A stretch of DNA of 64,000 nt from JAKJGV01 sp964617565 (GCA_964617565.1 CAZTYH010000002.1:1-64000), one strand, 5' to 3'. Positions 1 to 8,364 are shown, numbered from the stretch's first letter. Notes: generated from the sequence alone by a model not told the origin. Numbers and translations: made by a program.

Positions 1-528
1 GTGGTTATAGCGATCTCGGTCATCGGCATCTACAACGCACTCGTTGCGATGCGCAACCAGGTGAAGAATGCCTGGTCGCAGATTGATGTTCAGCTTAAAC
101 GCCGGCACGATCTGATCCCGAACCTCGTCGAGACGGCCAAGGGATACGTCAAGCACGAGCGTGAAACGCTTGAGAACATCACGAAGGCCCGCAACCTCGC
201 CGTGCAGGCGGGCGGCGCGGGCGCCGCCGCGGCCGGAAAGGCCGAGGGCGCGCTGGGCGACGCGCTCAGCAAATTCTTCCTGGTCGTGGAAAACTATCCC
301 GACCTGAAAGCGAACCAGAATTTCCTCGCGCTGCAGGAAGAGCTGTCGTCCACGGAAAACAAGGTGGGCTTCGCGCGGCAGTTCTATAATGACGCGGTGA
401 TGAAATACAACACGAAGACCGAATCATTCCCGTCAAACATCATTGCGGGCATGTTCGGCTTCCAGAAGTCGGAATTTTTCGAGATCACGAGCGCCGCGGA
501 ACGCGAAGCGCCGAAGGTGCAGTTCTGA
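1..528 (+). CDS. lemA: LemA family protein, 5' truncated
   Basis: This is a LemA-type membrane-anchored helical protein. The frame is open from the first base, so the natural start and probably a few residues of the N-terminal anchor lie outside the window; the GTG at base 1 is only the edge. The first 16 visible residues are hydrophobic. They are followed by the diagnostic LemA core (AWSQIDVQLKRRHDLIP, residues 23-39) and the KGYVKHERETL helix. The 175 visible residues are close to the usual length of about 185-200. LemA genes are very often next to an M48/HtpX protease, as here. The exact molecular role of LemA is not established. The family call is very secure. Confidence 0.93.
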   Translation: MVIAISVIGIYNALVAMRNQVKNAWSQIDVQLKRRHDLIPNLVETAKGYVKHERETLENITKARNLAVQAGGAGAAAAGKAEGALGDALSKFFLVVENYPDLKANQNFLALQEELSSTENKVGFARQFYNDAVMKYNTKTESFPSNIIAGMFGFQKSEFFEITSAAEREAPKVQF

Positions 529-532
529 AGAG

Positions 533-621
533 TTGGAGTGATGGAGTAGTGGAGTGATGGAGCGTTGGAGTGATGGAGATTATTCTTCAGCACCACTCCA
601 ACACTCCAGCACTCCATCTCT
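533..621. repeat. 8-bp tandem repeat with inverted copies (TGGAGTGN)
   Basis: Six consecutive 8-bp units of the type TGGAGTGN start at 534, 542, 550, 558, 566 and 574. They are followed by three inverted units (CACTCCAN) at 594, 602 and 610. The two halves can pair into an imperfect hairpin with a loop of about 14 nt. The block fills the gap between lemA and the M48 protease gene. It could be a structured spacer, a weak terminator or a dispersed genomic repeat; no T-run follows. Confidence 0.7.
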
Positions 622-633
622 CCGATCTGTCTT

Positions 634-1935
634 ATGTGGGAAGCGATACAGTCAAATAAACGCAAATCGGTCGTGCTGATTGGCCTGCTCGCGGGCGTGT
701 TGATCGCGCTTGGCTATTTCGCCGGCGCGGCATTTGATCCCGAGGGCGGCGGCTTCGGCCTCCTGACCGCGGTCGGGCTCTGGTTCATCCTCATGGCCAT
801 TGCCTTCGCCGGCGGCAACCGCATCCTGCTCGCCACCTCCGGCGCGCGCGAAGTGACGCGCGAACAGGCTCCGCAGCTTTACAACATCGTGGAAGAAATG
901 AAGATCGCCTCCGGCCTGCCCGCAATGCCGAAGGTGTTCATCATTGATTCCGACGCGCCGAACGCATTTGCCGTCGGATTGAAGCCCGAAAATTCCGCGG
1001 TGGCCGTGACCACCGGTCTGCTCGCGCGATTGAACCGTGATGAGTTGCAGGGCGTGGTCGCACACGAAATCGGGCACATCGCCAATCGCGACACGTTGTT
1101 CATGACCCTGGCCGGAATGACTGTCGGGGCGATCATCATCCTGGCCGACGTATTCCTGCGCGGCATGTGGATCTCGGGCGGCCGGCGGCGTTCGTCCTCC
1201 TCCAAGGGCGGCGGCCAAGCTGCGGCCATCATGGCTATTGTCGCGGTGGTCCTCGCCGTGATTGCTCCGCTGCTCGGGCAGATTCTTTACTTCGCCTGCT
1301 CGCGCAAGCGCGAATATCTTGCCGACGCCAGCGCAGCCCAGTTCACGCGCTATCCCGAGGGGCTGGCCTCCGCGCTTGAAAAAATTTCCGGTTACAAAGG
1401 CGCCAAAGTGCAGGTCAGCAAGGCGGTGGCGCCCATGTTCACCGTCAACCCATTGGCCGCGGCAGGTTCATCCAGCTCCGTTTTCAGCACGCACCCGCCG
1501 ACCGCCGATCGCATTCAGGTGTTGCGCGCAATGGCGGGAGGTTCCCTGGCCGCCTACGACATGGCCTTCCGAAAACTGCACAGCGACAAGGGCGTTCTCG
1601 GGGCCCGAACCCTGGCCGCATCGAAGGAGATCGAAGTTCGCCCAGCGCGCGTCCAGAAGAAGGTCACGCAAGCCGAGCAGCTTCGCGCTGCGAAGGATAT
1701 CCTCAACCAGGCGGCGCGGTTCGCAACCATCGCCTGCGCGTGCGGCCTTCGCATCAAGCTGCCGCCGGGATTCGAGGAAAAGTCGGTGCGCTGCCCTCGT
1801 TGCGGCCGACAACACACGACGCCGTCACCGGAACTGCTTGCCGGCGCGGCAGCCCTGCAAACCGTTCGTATCGTGCACACGGATGACTCCGCTGATGAGC
1901 AACCCCATCTACATTCGGGGGGGGCGGGTCGTTGA
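634..1935 (+). CDS. M48 family (HtpX-like) membrane metalloprotease with C-terminal zinc ribbon
   Basis: This is an integral-membrane zinc protease of the M48/HtpX family, expected to cleave misfolded or exposed segments of membrane proteins. Two transmembrane helices occupy residues 12-33 and 40-60. The catalytic HEIGH motif is at 144-148 (VVAHEIGHIANRD). Two more helices follow, then the third-ligand segment KREYLADA near 227. At 433 residues it is much longer than ordinary HtpX (about 290). The extra C-terminal part has a CAC...CPRC zinc-ribbon-like pair around residues 369-395. It lies next to lemA, the common partner. Its last 41 bases overlap the start of pyrC, so the two are probably co-transcribed. 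Confidence 0.9.
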   Translation: MWEAIQSNKRKSVVLIGLLAGVLIALGYFAGAAFDPEGGGFGLLTAVGLWFILMAIAFAGGNRILLATSGAREVTREQAPQLYNIVEEMKIASGLPAMPKVFIIDSDAPNAFAVGLKPENSAVAVTTGLLARLNRDELQGVVAHEIGHIANRDTLFMTLAGMTVGAIIILADVFLRGMWISGGRRRSSSSKGGGQAAAIMAIVAVVLAVIAPLLGQILYFACSRKREYLADASAAQFTRYPEGLASALEKISGYKGAKVQVSKAVAPMFTVNPLAAAGSSSSVFSTHPPTADRIQVLRAMAGGSLAAYDMAFRKLHSDKGVLGARTLAASKEIEVRPARVQKKVTQAEQLRAAKDILNQAARFATIACACGLRIKLPPGFEEKSVRCPRCGRQHTTPSPELLAGAAALQTVRIVHTDDSADEQPHLHSGGAGR

Positions 1936-3172
1936 CCCCCTTGCCGGGCGGAATGAAACCGCCGATTTGTTTATTCGGGACGGCTTGATCGCCCCGTTGC
2001 CGCCCTCTCCCCCGCCCGAGGCAGAACTTGTTGATGCACGCGGTTGCGTAGTCGCGCCCGGATTCATTGATCTGCACGTTCACCTGCGGGAGCCGGGCGG
2101 CGAAGAGGCGGAAAACATCGAAACGGGATCACGTGCCGCTGCGCGCGGGGGCTTCACCACGGTCGTCGCCATGCCGAATACGCGCCCGCCGCTGGATACG
2201 GCGGAACGCGTGGCCGCCGTCATTCAAAAAGCGGAATCGTTCGGCCTCGCCCGCGTCATCCCTTCCGCCTGCATAACCTCCGGCCGCGAAGGACAGGCGC
2301 TGACCAATTTTGCCGCGCTGATAGCCGCCGGCGCGCGGGCACTGACGGACGACGGCAGTACCGTTACATCCGATGCGCTGATGCAACAAGCCATGCGCCT
2401 CGCCTGGGAATTCGGCGTGGTGATCATGGATCACGCGCAGGATCACGCCCGCGAAATGGCCGGCGTAATGCACGAGGGACCGTATTCGCGGCAATTCAAC
2501 CTGCCGGGTATCCCCGCCGAGGCCGAGGTCAATGTGATCCGCCGGGATATCGAACTGGCGGCCCGCACCGATTGCGCACTGCATATTCAGCATGTCTCCA
2601 CGGCCGGCGGTTGCGACCTGATCCGCGCCGCGCGCGCGCGCGGCCTTCGCGTGACCGGCGAAGCTACGCCGCACCACCTGGCGTTATGCGACGCGGACAT
2701 AGACCCGGCGAATGCTTCCTTTAAAATGAATCCTCCGCTCCGGTCCGCCGGTGACCGCGAAGCGTTGTTGCACGCCGTGTCGGACGGCACGCTCACGGTT
2801 CTTGCGACGGACCACGCGCCGCACACCGCGGAAGCGAAAGCGCGCGGATTTCTCAAGGCACCATTCGGCGTGGTGGGTCTCGAAACGGCCGTCGGCATCA
2901 CGTACAGCCATCTTGTAAAAAGCGGCCTGATGAGCTTGTCCGACTGGATACACCGGTGGACCGTGGGCCCTGCCCGCGTGCTGAACATCGCGGAGCCGAC
3001 ACTGAAACCCGGCGCGACGGCCGACGTTGTTATTTTCGACCTGAAAACAGAATGGATTATTCGATCCGCCGACTTCTGTTCCCGCTCCCGCAATACACCG
3101 TTCGAGGGCCGGCGCGTGACCGGCCGCTGCATGCGAACCGTGTTGGAAGGCAAAACCGTATGGACCGGTTGA
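1895..3172 (+). CDS. pyrC: dihydroorotase (class I)
   Basis: This cyclic amidohydrolase interconverts N-carbamoyl-aspartate and dihydroorotate in de novo pyrimidine synthesis, in the cytoplasm. Visible metal and substrate motifs, in order, are DLHVHLREPG, the glycine-rich GGFTTVVAMPNTRPP, DHAQD, HIQHVSTAGG, GEATPHHL and TDHAPHT, followed by a conserved GLETA segment. From the ATG at 1895 the protein has 425 residues, the normal length. An in-frame ATG at 1883 would add four residues, and neither start has a clear ribosome-binding site. The open frame extends much further upstream, but that part is a shadow of the protease gene. The gene overlaps the M48 gene by 41 bp. Confidence 0.93.
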   Translation: MSNPIYIRGGRVVDPLAGRNETADLFIRDGLIAPLPPSPPPEAELVDARGCVVAPGFIDLHVHLREPGGEEAENIETGSRAAARGGFTTVVAMPNTRPPLDTAERVAAVIQKAESFGLARVIPSACITSGREGQALTNFAALIAAGARALTDDGSTVTSDALMQQAMRLAWEFGVVIMDHAQDHAREMAGVMHEGPYSRQFNLPGIPAEAEVNVIRRDIELAARTDCALHIQHVSTAGGCDLIRAARARGLRVTGEATPHHLALCDADIDPANASFKMNPPLRSAGDREALLHAVSDGTLTVLATDHAPHTAEAKARGFLKAPFGVVGLETAVGITYSHLVKSGLMSLSDWIHRWTVGPARVLNIAEPTLKPGATADVVIFDLKTEWIIRSADFCSRSRNTPFEGRRVTGRCMRTVLEGKTVWTG

Positions 3173-3216
3173 ATCTCAATCGGTTTTACATCTTCAAAAG
3201 CTGCACTTCCCGCCGG

Positions 3217-3245
3217 TTGACAGTTTCACGGTCCCATGACAATAT
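3217..3245 (+). promoter_or_regulatory. sigma-70-type promoter for the FHA/pseudopilin pair
   Basis: TTGACA (3217-3222) and CAATAT (3240-3245) are separated by exactly 17 bp. They lie 31 bp before the FHA gene start, in the gap after pyrC. The -35 box is a perfect consensus match. Confidence 0.6.
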
Positions 3246-3275
3246 GCGTGCGCTGAGTATTCGGAGGACGCATTC

Positions 3276-3776
3276 ATGGCTGCTTTGATCGGTATGTCCG
3301 GCGACGTCAAAGGCAAGACTTTCCAGCTTGACCGCGACGTAACAAGTCTGGGCCGTAGCAAGGATAATACGATTGTGATCGAAAACCCCACCGTTTCGGG
3401 GCATCACTGCAGCGTCATCCGGGAAGGCAACGCCTATACGCTTCGCGATCTCGAGTCCACCAACGGAACACGGCTGAATGCAAAAGAAGTCAGCGGCGAA
3501 GCCAAGCTGCGCCCGAAAGATCTTGTCCAGGTGGGCTCGGTCGAATTCCTTTTCGATGCCGAGCAGGTGGATGCCGTCGAAACTCACAGTTATGCCGAAG
3601 CGCACGTCGAAGTAACAGCCGGACCGGCCACGGCACCAAAATCGTTCGACAGCATTTCGCCGTTCGGCGCGCGCCGGAAGGAGACGAAGGGATTGTGGTT
3701 CCTCGTCATTACCATTGTTGGAATCCTGGCCCTGGTCGGTGTCGTAATGTTCTTCGTGCAGCTCGTCGCGGAATGA
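3276..3776 (+). CDS. FHA domain protein with C-terminal membrane anchor
   Basis: The forkhead-associated domain binds phosphothreonine peptides. Key FHA positions are present: LGRSKDNTIVI (25-35), SGHHCSV (41-47) and STNGTRL (61-67). The remaining about 70 residues are a linker and one transmembrane helix near the C-terminus (residues about 142-163), so the FHA domain is cytoplasmic and tethered to the membrane. GGAGGA at 3263-3268 supports the ATG at 3276. The stop overlaps the next start by ATGA, so it is co-expressed with a pseudopilin-like protein, which hints at a secretion or envelope assembly. A Ser/Thr kinase that could supply the phosphosite lies at 26.6 kb. That link is inference. 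Confidence 0.87.
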   Translation: MAALIGMSGDVKGKTFQLDRDVTSLGRSKDNTIVIENPTVSGHHCSVIREGNAYTLRDLESTNGTRLNAKEVSGEAKLRPKDLVQVGSVEFLFDAEQVDAVETHSYAEAHVEVTAGPATAPKSFDSISPFGARRKETKGLWFLVITIVGILALVGVVMFFVQLVAE

Positions 3777-4408
3777 GCCGGAAAACGGGCACCACGCTTA
3801 TCGAGCTGCTGCTGGCCATCGCCATCGCCCTGCTGGTGATCGGCGTTGTCTATTCCATGTATCACACAACAACCCGCATCATCGGCTCCCAGGATGCCCG
3901 GCAGGACGGCCCGGCCGCCGCCGCCCGGGCGCTGGACCTGCTGATCCGCGATCTTTCCTGCGCGGCCATACCGGACGAAAATTCCGACTGCGGCTTTTCG
4001 CTTGGCGCTCCGGAAACGGGCGATCCGGAAGAAGTGCTGGTTCGCTTCTGTACCGCCGGGATGCCGGTCGAAGATGACTTCCGCTGGTTTGAATTTGAGA
4101 ACGTGTTGTACCGATTCCAGCCCGGATTCGAAAAGGATGGCGTACTCTCCAGGGAATCCGCAAAACTTTCAGGCCCCGGGTCCGGAGATTCCGTTATAAC
4201 AAATATCCTGGCCACGCGAATCGAGCGGTTTGAATTGGAGGCGTTTGATGGCGGAGAATGGCACCGCGTATGGGATAAAGGCGGACTTCCCCGCGGGGCG
4301 CGGCTGACACTGGTGAGCGAAGGCCGAAGCTACACGGCCGAAGCGTTCATCCCGGCCGCAAACGTCATCACCTCTCCGATCATCCGCGCCGCCACAACCA
4401 GCCCTTGA
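3773..4408 (+). CDS. type II secretion pseudopilin-like protein (GspJ-like)
   Basis: The protein has a class III prepilin signal: MSRKTG then TTLIELLLAIAIALLV. A prepilin peptidase would cut after Gly6, leaving Glu at +5 as in all type IV pilins and type II pseudopilins. The 211-residue length and the globular C-terminal domain resemble minor pseudopilins of the GspJ/PulJ type. The ATG at 3773 overlaps the FHA stop codon (ATGA); the open frame upstream is a shadow. No other secretion gene is visible nearby, so it is an isolated minor pilin gene. The prepilin assignment is secure, the J-type assignment moderate. Confidence 0.82.
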   Translation: MSRKTGTTLIELLLAIAIALLVIGVVYSMYHTTTRIIGSQDARQDGPAAAARALDLLIRDLSCAAIPDENSDCGFSLGAPETGDPEEVLVRFCTAGMPVEDDFRWFEFENVLYRFQPGFEKDGVLSRESAKLSGPGSGDSVITNILATRIERFELEAFDGGEWHRVWDKGGLPRGARLTLVSEGRSYTAEAFIPAANVITSPIIRAATTSP

Positions 4409-4409
4409 G

Positions 4410-4453
4410 CATCTTGCATCCGGAACAACGATCGTGGCGCTGGATGCAAGATG
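4410..4453. terminator. hairpin between convergent genes
   Basis: A perfect 12-bp inverted repeat (CATCTTGCATCC at 4410-4421, its complement at 4442-4453) with a 20-nt loop sits exactly between the convergent stops at 4408 and 4458. No T-run follows on either side, so it would be a bidirectional but non-classical terminator. Confidence 0.55.
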
Positions 4454-4457
4454 GGCG

Positions 4458-5654
4458 TCAGCGGCCCACCACTTCGTGCAGAACGGACTCAAGCATGTCT
4501 ATGCTGCGATCCCATGAAAATCGCTCCACCACCATGGACCGCGCATTGCAGGCAATTGCATTCCGCAACGCATCGTCACCCAGCAGAAGGCTGATGTGCT
4601 GGGCCATGATCGCCGGCGTGTCCGCGATAAAGCCCGTATCCCCGATCTGCACCGGGATTCCTTCCGCGCCCAGCGTGGTGGCCGCCACGGGCACCCCGCT
4701 CGCCATCGCCTGAAGAATTTTTCCGCGCATGCCCGAACCCAGCCGGTTAGGGCAGACAAAAACCTTCGCGCGCGCGAGGTAAGGGCGTATGTCTTCCACC
4801 CATCCGGTCACCACGATGCCGGGATCGCGATGCGCAAGATCCAGCATGGCCCGGGACGGATTCGGCCCCACCACGTAAAAAGTCAGGTGGGGATGCCTTT
4901 GCCTCAGCAGCGGCCAGACGGTCCGACTGAACCACAGCACCGCATCACGGTTGGCCACATCGTCGTAATAACCCGTGATCACCACGGCCTCTTCCCGCAC
5001 GGCAGCCGGGTCCGGCTTGAAATATTCCGTGTCCACGCCGCTGGGGATAACCGTCACGCGAAGATCCGGCGCATAACTCAACACACCGTACCGCTCCTCG
5101 GGCGAAAGAACGATCGTGTGATCCGCCGACCGGTACATGTTGAATTCGTAACGCTGCAGGCGCTGCAACGAAATCCACTCGGATACGACACGCGGCGAAT
5201 GTTTCAACAGGTCCAGCGCCTTGCGGCAGGAAAGCGTGTGGCAATGATGGACAGAGACGACCTTGCGCACCGCGGGGAGATAGGGATTGTGATGAAGATA
5301 CTGTCCCATCAGCCCGAACTCAGCGAGCGCGACATCATAGTGGGTGCGCTCGACCATGTCGCCGACACAGCGCAGCAACGCAGGCGAGTAACACGCCCGG
5401 AAACGGGACGGCCGCGTGGAGAGTACCGCATCGCATGTACGGCAGGCAAAGTTGCCGCGCAGCGGCCGTGTTTCAATCTCGCGGACCAGGCCGCGCAGCG
5501 ATCCGATATGCTGGTCGTCATCACCGGTGGTGAGACACGCCAATCCGATTTCATGGCCACGCTCGGACAGCCTTCGGACGCGCTGGTGAACGATTTGATG
5601 ACCGCTGATTACCTGCGCATGGGGAAGGCGGGACGAGATAACCAGAATCTTCAT
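4458..5654 (-). CDS. glycosyltransferase family 4 (GT-B)
   Basis: This is a 398-residue GT-B fold sugar transferase. The N-terminal Rossmann domain starts with MKILVISSRLPHAQVISG. The C-terminal nucleotide-sugar-binding half carries TVIPSGVDTEYFKP (about 228-241), FYVVGPNPS, GWVEDIRPYLARAKVFVCPN and the SGVPVAATTLGAEGI acceptor/donor loop typical of group 1 transferases. It resembles the transferases associated with PEP-CTERM/exopolysaccharide systems, and this genome has a PEP-CTERM protein at 34.7 kb. The sugar and acceptor cannot be told from sequence. It is transcribed after a small upstream gene with only 9 bp between them. Confidence 0.87.
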   Translation of the reverse strand: MKILVISSRLPHAQVISGHQIVHQRVRRLSERGHEIGLACLTTGDDDQHIGSLRGLVREIETRPLRGNFACRTCDAVLSTRPSRFRACYSPALLRCVGDMVERTHYDVALAEFGLMGQYLHHNPYLPAVRKVVSVHHCHTLSCRKALDLLKHSPRVVSEWISLQRLQRYEFNMYRSADHTIVLSPEERYGVLSYAPDLRVTVIPSGVDTEYFKPDPAAVREEAVVITGYYDDVANRDAVLWFSRTVWPLLRQRHPHLTFYVVGPNPSRAMLDLAHRDPGIVVTGWVEDIRPYLARAKVFVCPNRLGSGMRGKILQAMASGVPVAATTLGAEGIPVQIGDTGFIADTPAIMAQHISLLLGDDALRNAIACNARSMVVERFSWDRSIDMLESVLHEVVGR

Positions 5655-5663
5655 GCGCGGCCC

Positions 5664-5909
5664 TTATCCGCCGCCAACCTCCGAGATGAGATCCACAAAC
5701 TCATCCCGCGAAAGGTCTTCGAGGCGCTTCCCCTTGGTGTCCAGCTTCTCGTTGATCTTGATGCACGTTTCCTGCAGACGATCATGCGTCTGCTCCGATC
5801 CGAACAATACCGCAAAATTTTCGCCCTGGGTAATACGCACATGCCCGTCTTCATTGTCGAGACCGAGCCCGAGAATCTGCGTTACGCGTTGTGTACGCCG
5901 GTCTGTCAT
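5664..5909 (-). CDS. small conserved-looking protein of unknown function
   Basis: The 81-residue product starts MTDRRTQRVTQILGLGL. It is charged, has no membrane segment or cysteine, and ends in a helical stretch (LEDLSRDEFVDLISEV). The frame continues upstream to 6005, but the ATG at 5909 is preceded by GAAAGTGA and gives the compact form I recall for similar small proteins in related genomes. It ends 9 bp before the glycosyltransferase start, so the two form an operon. No function is proposed. Confidence 0.6.
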   Translation of the reverse strand: MTDRRTQRVTQILGLGLDNEDGHVRITQGENFAVLFGSEQTHDRLQETCIKINEKLDTKGKRLEDLSRDEFVDLISEVGGG

Positions 5910-6060
5910 CACGTGTTCACTTTCATGAATAATCTGTTGAAAAGGATAACCCGGCCGCCGGAAGGAAGCAAGAGAGGGGTGCGCCATTTTCAATTCGTTT
6001 CGCATCGCATAGGTCGAAGATAAGCTTGAGAAAATGCCGGGGGAGTGGCATTAGAACATT

Positions 6061-7410
6061 ATGTTCAAGTGCTTCATGTTCAGGAAACCGGTCATGCGCG
6101 CGCTGATCATGGCGCTTGCCGTTGCCGGTTTCCTCCTGCCGGCCCTCGCGCAGGATTTAACCGATAACGCGGCGTTGTACTATTGGAAAGCCATCGGCGC
6201 AATGCGCAAACCCCTCACCGCGGCGCAGTTCGAGACCCTCACTTATATCCGCAACGATTTCGCTGCGCTTCCGCCGCGCGTGCTGGTGACCGATCCCGAC
6301 ATGTTACGCTGGCTGCTGAGCGAACAACCGATGCTGGCGGCGCTCGCGGACGGCGCGCGTATCACGGCATGCGTTTTTCCCATCGCCCGGCCCGATAGCC
6401 TGTCGCTTGACCTGCAGCATCTTCCGGAGATGCGTAACCTGACCCAGCGGGCGCTCGCAGCAGCCAAGGCGTATGAATTTGCGGGCAATCCTGTTGACGC
6501 AGGCAACATCTACGCCAACCTGCTCCGCATGATTCTTCACCTCAGCTACGACAAGACCCTCTACTCAGACGCGGCCGCCGCAGAACTGCTGCAACTGGTG
6601 GTGCGCGATCTTGAAGGTTTTATCGCGCGCGACCAACCGCGCGATGCGTTTGACGAGCTCCTGCGCTGTTTCGACGACGCGCGCGAATCCATTCTGCGCC
6701 CTTCCCTGGCTCTTCGCGAAGAGCGCGTCCGCTATACGGACTGGTTGCTCGCGAATCCCGCGCAGGCGGATCGCCGCCTGGATCCGCTTTACGGTGCAGC
6801 GCGCTCCAAGCCCGCCGTGGAGCGGTTAATGACGCTGGACCCTAAACGCAAGGAAGCCCGGCTCCGGGAATGGTTGACCGGATATGGCCGTTGGATGGAC
6901 GAACTGGCCGACGCTTTTGATCAACCCTATCGCCGGGGCATGGCCAAGATACGCGAACTCGATGCGCAACGGCTGCGCCTCGCGCGCGACCCAACCGCAG
7001 GGGATAACCCCCTGATCCCGCTGCTGGGCCCCGACAGTCCGGCGCTTTATCAGAAACTGCTCCTCGCCGAAGCACAATTCGATATGGCCGACATTCTCTG
7101 CCTTGCGGCCGCCTACCGCGCCGAAACGCGAAATTGGCCGGACACCCTGGATGATATCCGCGCCCTCCTGCGCTTCAGGCACATCGCGCAGGATCCGTTC
7201 TCCGGCGGCGATTTTTCCTACCGGCTCGTGCGCGGCTCGCCCGTACTGATTACCCGCGTGCCAAAATGGATGGCTTCGGATAAAACACTCCTGTACGACT
7301 TCAACATCGGGCGGCGGATTGAACATGATCGCAAGCTTGCGGAGAACGCCATCAAGCAGCTCCAGCGTCGCATTCAATCCGATGTGAACCGGCCTGTTCC
7401 GATGCGGTAA
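6061..7410 (+). CDS. exported protein of unknown function
   Basis: The 449-residue product has a signal peptide ending near LLPALAQD (residue about 31), then a mostly alpha-helical body without cysteines or recognised catalytic motifs. The last 100 residues (LCLAAAYRAETRNWPDTLDDI, then DPFSGGDFSYRL) resemble the tail of many exported PVC proteins, in which a helix precedes a D-P-F-S-G turn and a small beta unit. No Shine-Dalgarno precedes the ATG. A TTGAGA/CATTAG pair (6026-6031 and 6049-6054) would place the transcript start at the ATG itself. No function is proposed. Confidence 0.7.
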   Translation: MFKCFMFRKPVMRALIMALAVAGFLLPALAQDLTDNAALYYWKAIGAMRKPLTAAQFETLTYIRNDFAALPPRVLVTDPDMLRWLLSEQPMLAALADGARITACVFPIARPDSLSLDLQHLPEMRNLTQRALAAAKAYEFAGNPVDAGNIYANLLRMILHLSYDKTLYSDAAAAELLQLVVRDLEGFIARDQPRDAFDELLRCFDDARESILRPSLALREERVRYTDWLLANPAQADRRLDPLYGAARSKPAVERLMTLDPKRKEARLREWLTGYGRWMDELADAFDQPYRRGMAKIRELDAQRLRLARDPTAGDNPLIPLLGPDSPALYQKLLLAEAQFDMADILCLAAAYRAETRNWPDTLDDIRALLRFRHIAQDPFSGGDFSYRLVRGSPVLITRVPKWMASDKTLLYDFNIGRRIEHDRKLAENAIKQLQRRIQSDVNRPVPMR

Positions 7411-7417
7411 CGGCGCG

Positions 7418-8233
7418 TCACTCGGACACGATCGTCTGCCACGCCTCGGCATACCGCGCAGCGATCACGGGAGAATCCACAAACAGCATGTTCTCCCAGT
7501 TGGCCGAGCCGGCCGTCGTGGTGAAATTATGGCTTCCCGTGATCACATAGCGTTTGTCTATCACGAGAAACTTGTTGTGCATCGCCGAAAAATCCCCCTT
7601 CACCGAAATGAGCGTGACGGAAATTCCTCGTTCCTTGAGATACTCCAGCAGGCGAACGGCAGATGGATATTCCGCCTGTTGCGCATCCATCTTGATCTGC
7701 ACATCCACGCCCCGGCGCTTTGCGTCCACCAGCGCGGAAGCGATGCGTGTTCGCGTAAAGGCATATGCGGCCATCCGAATGGACTCCCGGGCCAATTCGA
7801 TTCCGCGAAGAATCATCGGCTCGCACTCCTCGTTGAACGCGCATTCGACGGTGGCCGTTGCCGTACGCCCTTCAATGACTCCGAAACGCTGACCGATGGA
7901 TTCGCCCTTCACGCGTTCATATCGTGTGCGAATATTCTTTGTGTAGTAGGCACCAAGCGAATCGGCGTTTTTGAATTCGCGCCACACACTGACGGGAACA
8001 TCCAGGTACGTGATGTCTTCGCCTTTAATTGTCACGGCCAGGCGGCCGGAATCACCGCCCTCATCCCTGTTGAAGGTCGCCCGCTCGATCCATGAACTCC
8101 TCCCGACATCAATAGCCTCTTCCTCGGCGGCTGAACCCGGACGATCCGTCTCTCCCGCCGAACAGCCGGCTTGCGGACCGGCCGCCAGGATGAGGAACAA
8201 AAGGGCCTGGGCACATCGAATCATGCATTTCAT
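7418..8233 (-). CDS. exported KTSC-phospholipase D-like (Nuc-type) protein
   Basis: The 271-residue protein has a hydrophobic signal with a possible lipobox Cys at 24 (PQAGC). Residues about 46-108 match the KTSC domain: AVTIKGEDITYLDVPVSVW, then a KNADSLGAYYTKNIRTRY-type end. Residues about 120-271 are a single-HKD phospholipase D domain with H219, K221 and D226 (MHNKFLVIDKRYVITGSHNF). Single-HKD proteins such as Nuc act as dimers and usually cleave phosphodiester bonds in nucleic acids or lipids. The combination of KTSC with an exported HKD enzyme is unusual. It converges on the gene ending at 7410 with 7 bp between. An alternative start lies three codons downstream. Confidence 0.85.
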   Translation of the reverse strand: MKCMIRCAQALLFLILAAGPQAGCSAGETDRPGSAAEEEAIDVGRSSWIERATFNRDEGGDSGRLAVTIKGEDITYLDVPVSVWREFKNADSLGAYYTKNIRTRYERVKGESIGQRFGVIEGRTATATVECAFNEECEPMILRGIELARESIRMAAYAFTRTRIASALVDAKRRGVDVQIKMDAQQAEYPSAVRLLEYLKERGISVTLISVKGDFSAMHNKFLVIDKRYVITGSHNFTTTAGSANWENMLFVDSPVIAARYAEAWQTIVSE

Positions 8234-8267
8234 GGGAAATCACTATACACCCGGCATGGGTCGTGTG

Positions 8268-8296
8268 TTGACGCATCTTTATCCGGGTTATAGTAT
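8268..8296 (+). promoter_or_regulatory. sigma-70-type promoter upstream of the BON lipoprotein
   Basis: TTGACG (8268-8273) and TAGTAT (8291-8296) are separated by 17 bp in the divergent spacer. They predict a leader of about 60 nt ending in an AAGGAG site (8351-8356) before the ATG at 8365. Confidence 0.5.
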
Positions 8297-8364
8297 CCCT
8301 GAGAGTACTGGGAGGCAGAGAGGATGCTTTCTGCCGGAAAGATCGCATAGAAGGAGATTTTCTC

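Noticed and set aside
534..616. CRISPR-like array from regular repeats
   Set aside because: The 8-bp units have no spacers and inverted copies follow; no cas gene is present.
1262..1882. N-terminal extension of dihydroorotase
   Set aside because: The region codes for the M48 protease in another frame; the extension has shadow composition, and dihydroorotase of 425 residues is complete from 1895.
4596..6023. 475-residue open frame on the plus strand
   Set aside because: It is antisense to the glycosyltransferase and small upstream gene, with His/Arg-rich shadow composition and no recognised motif.
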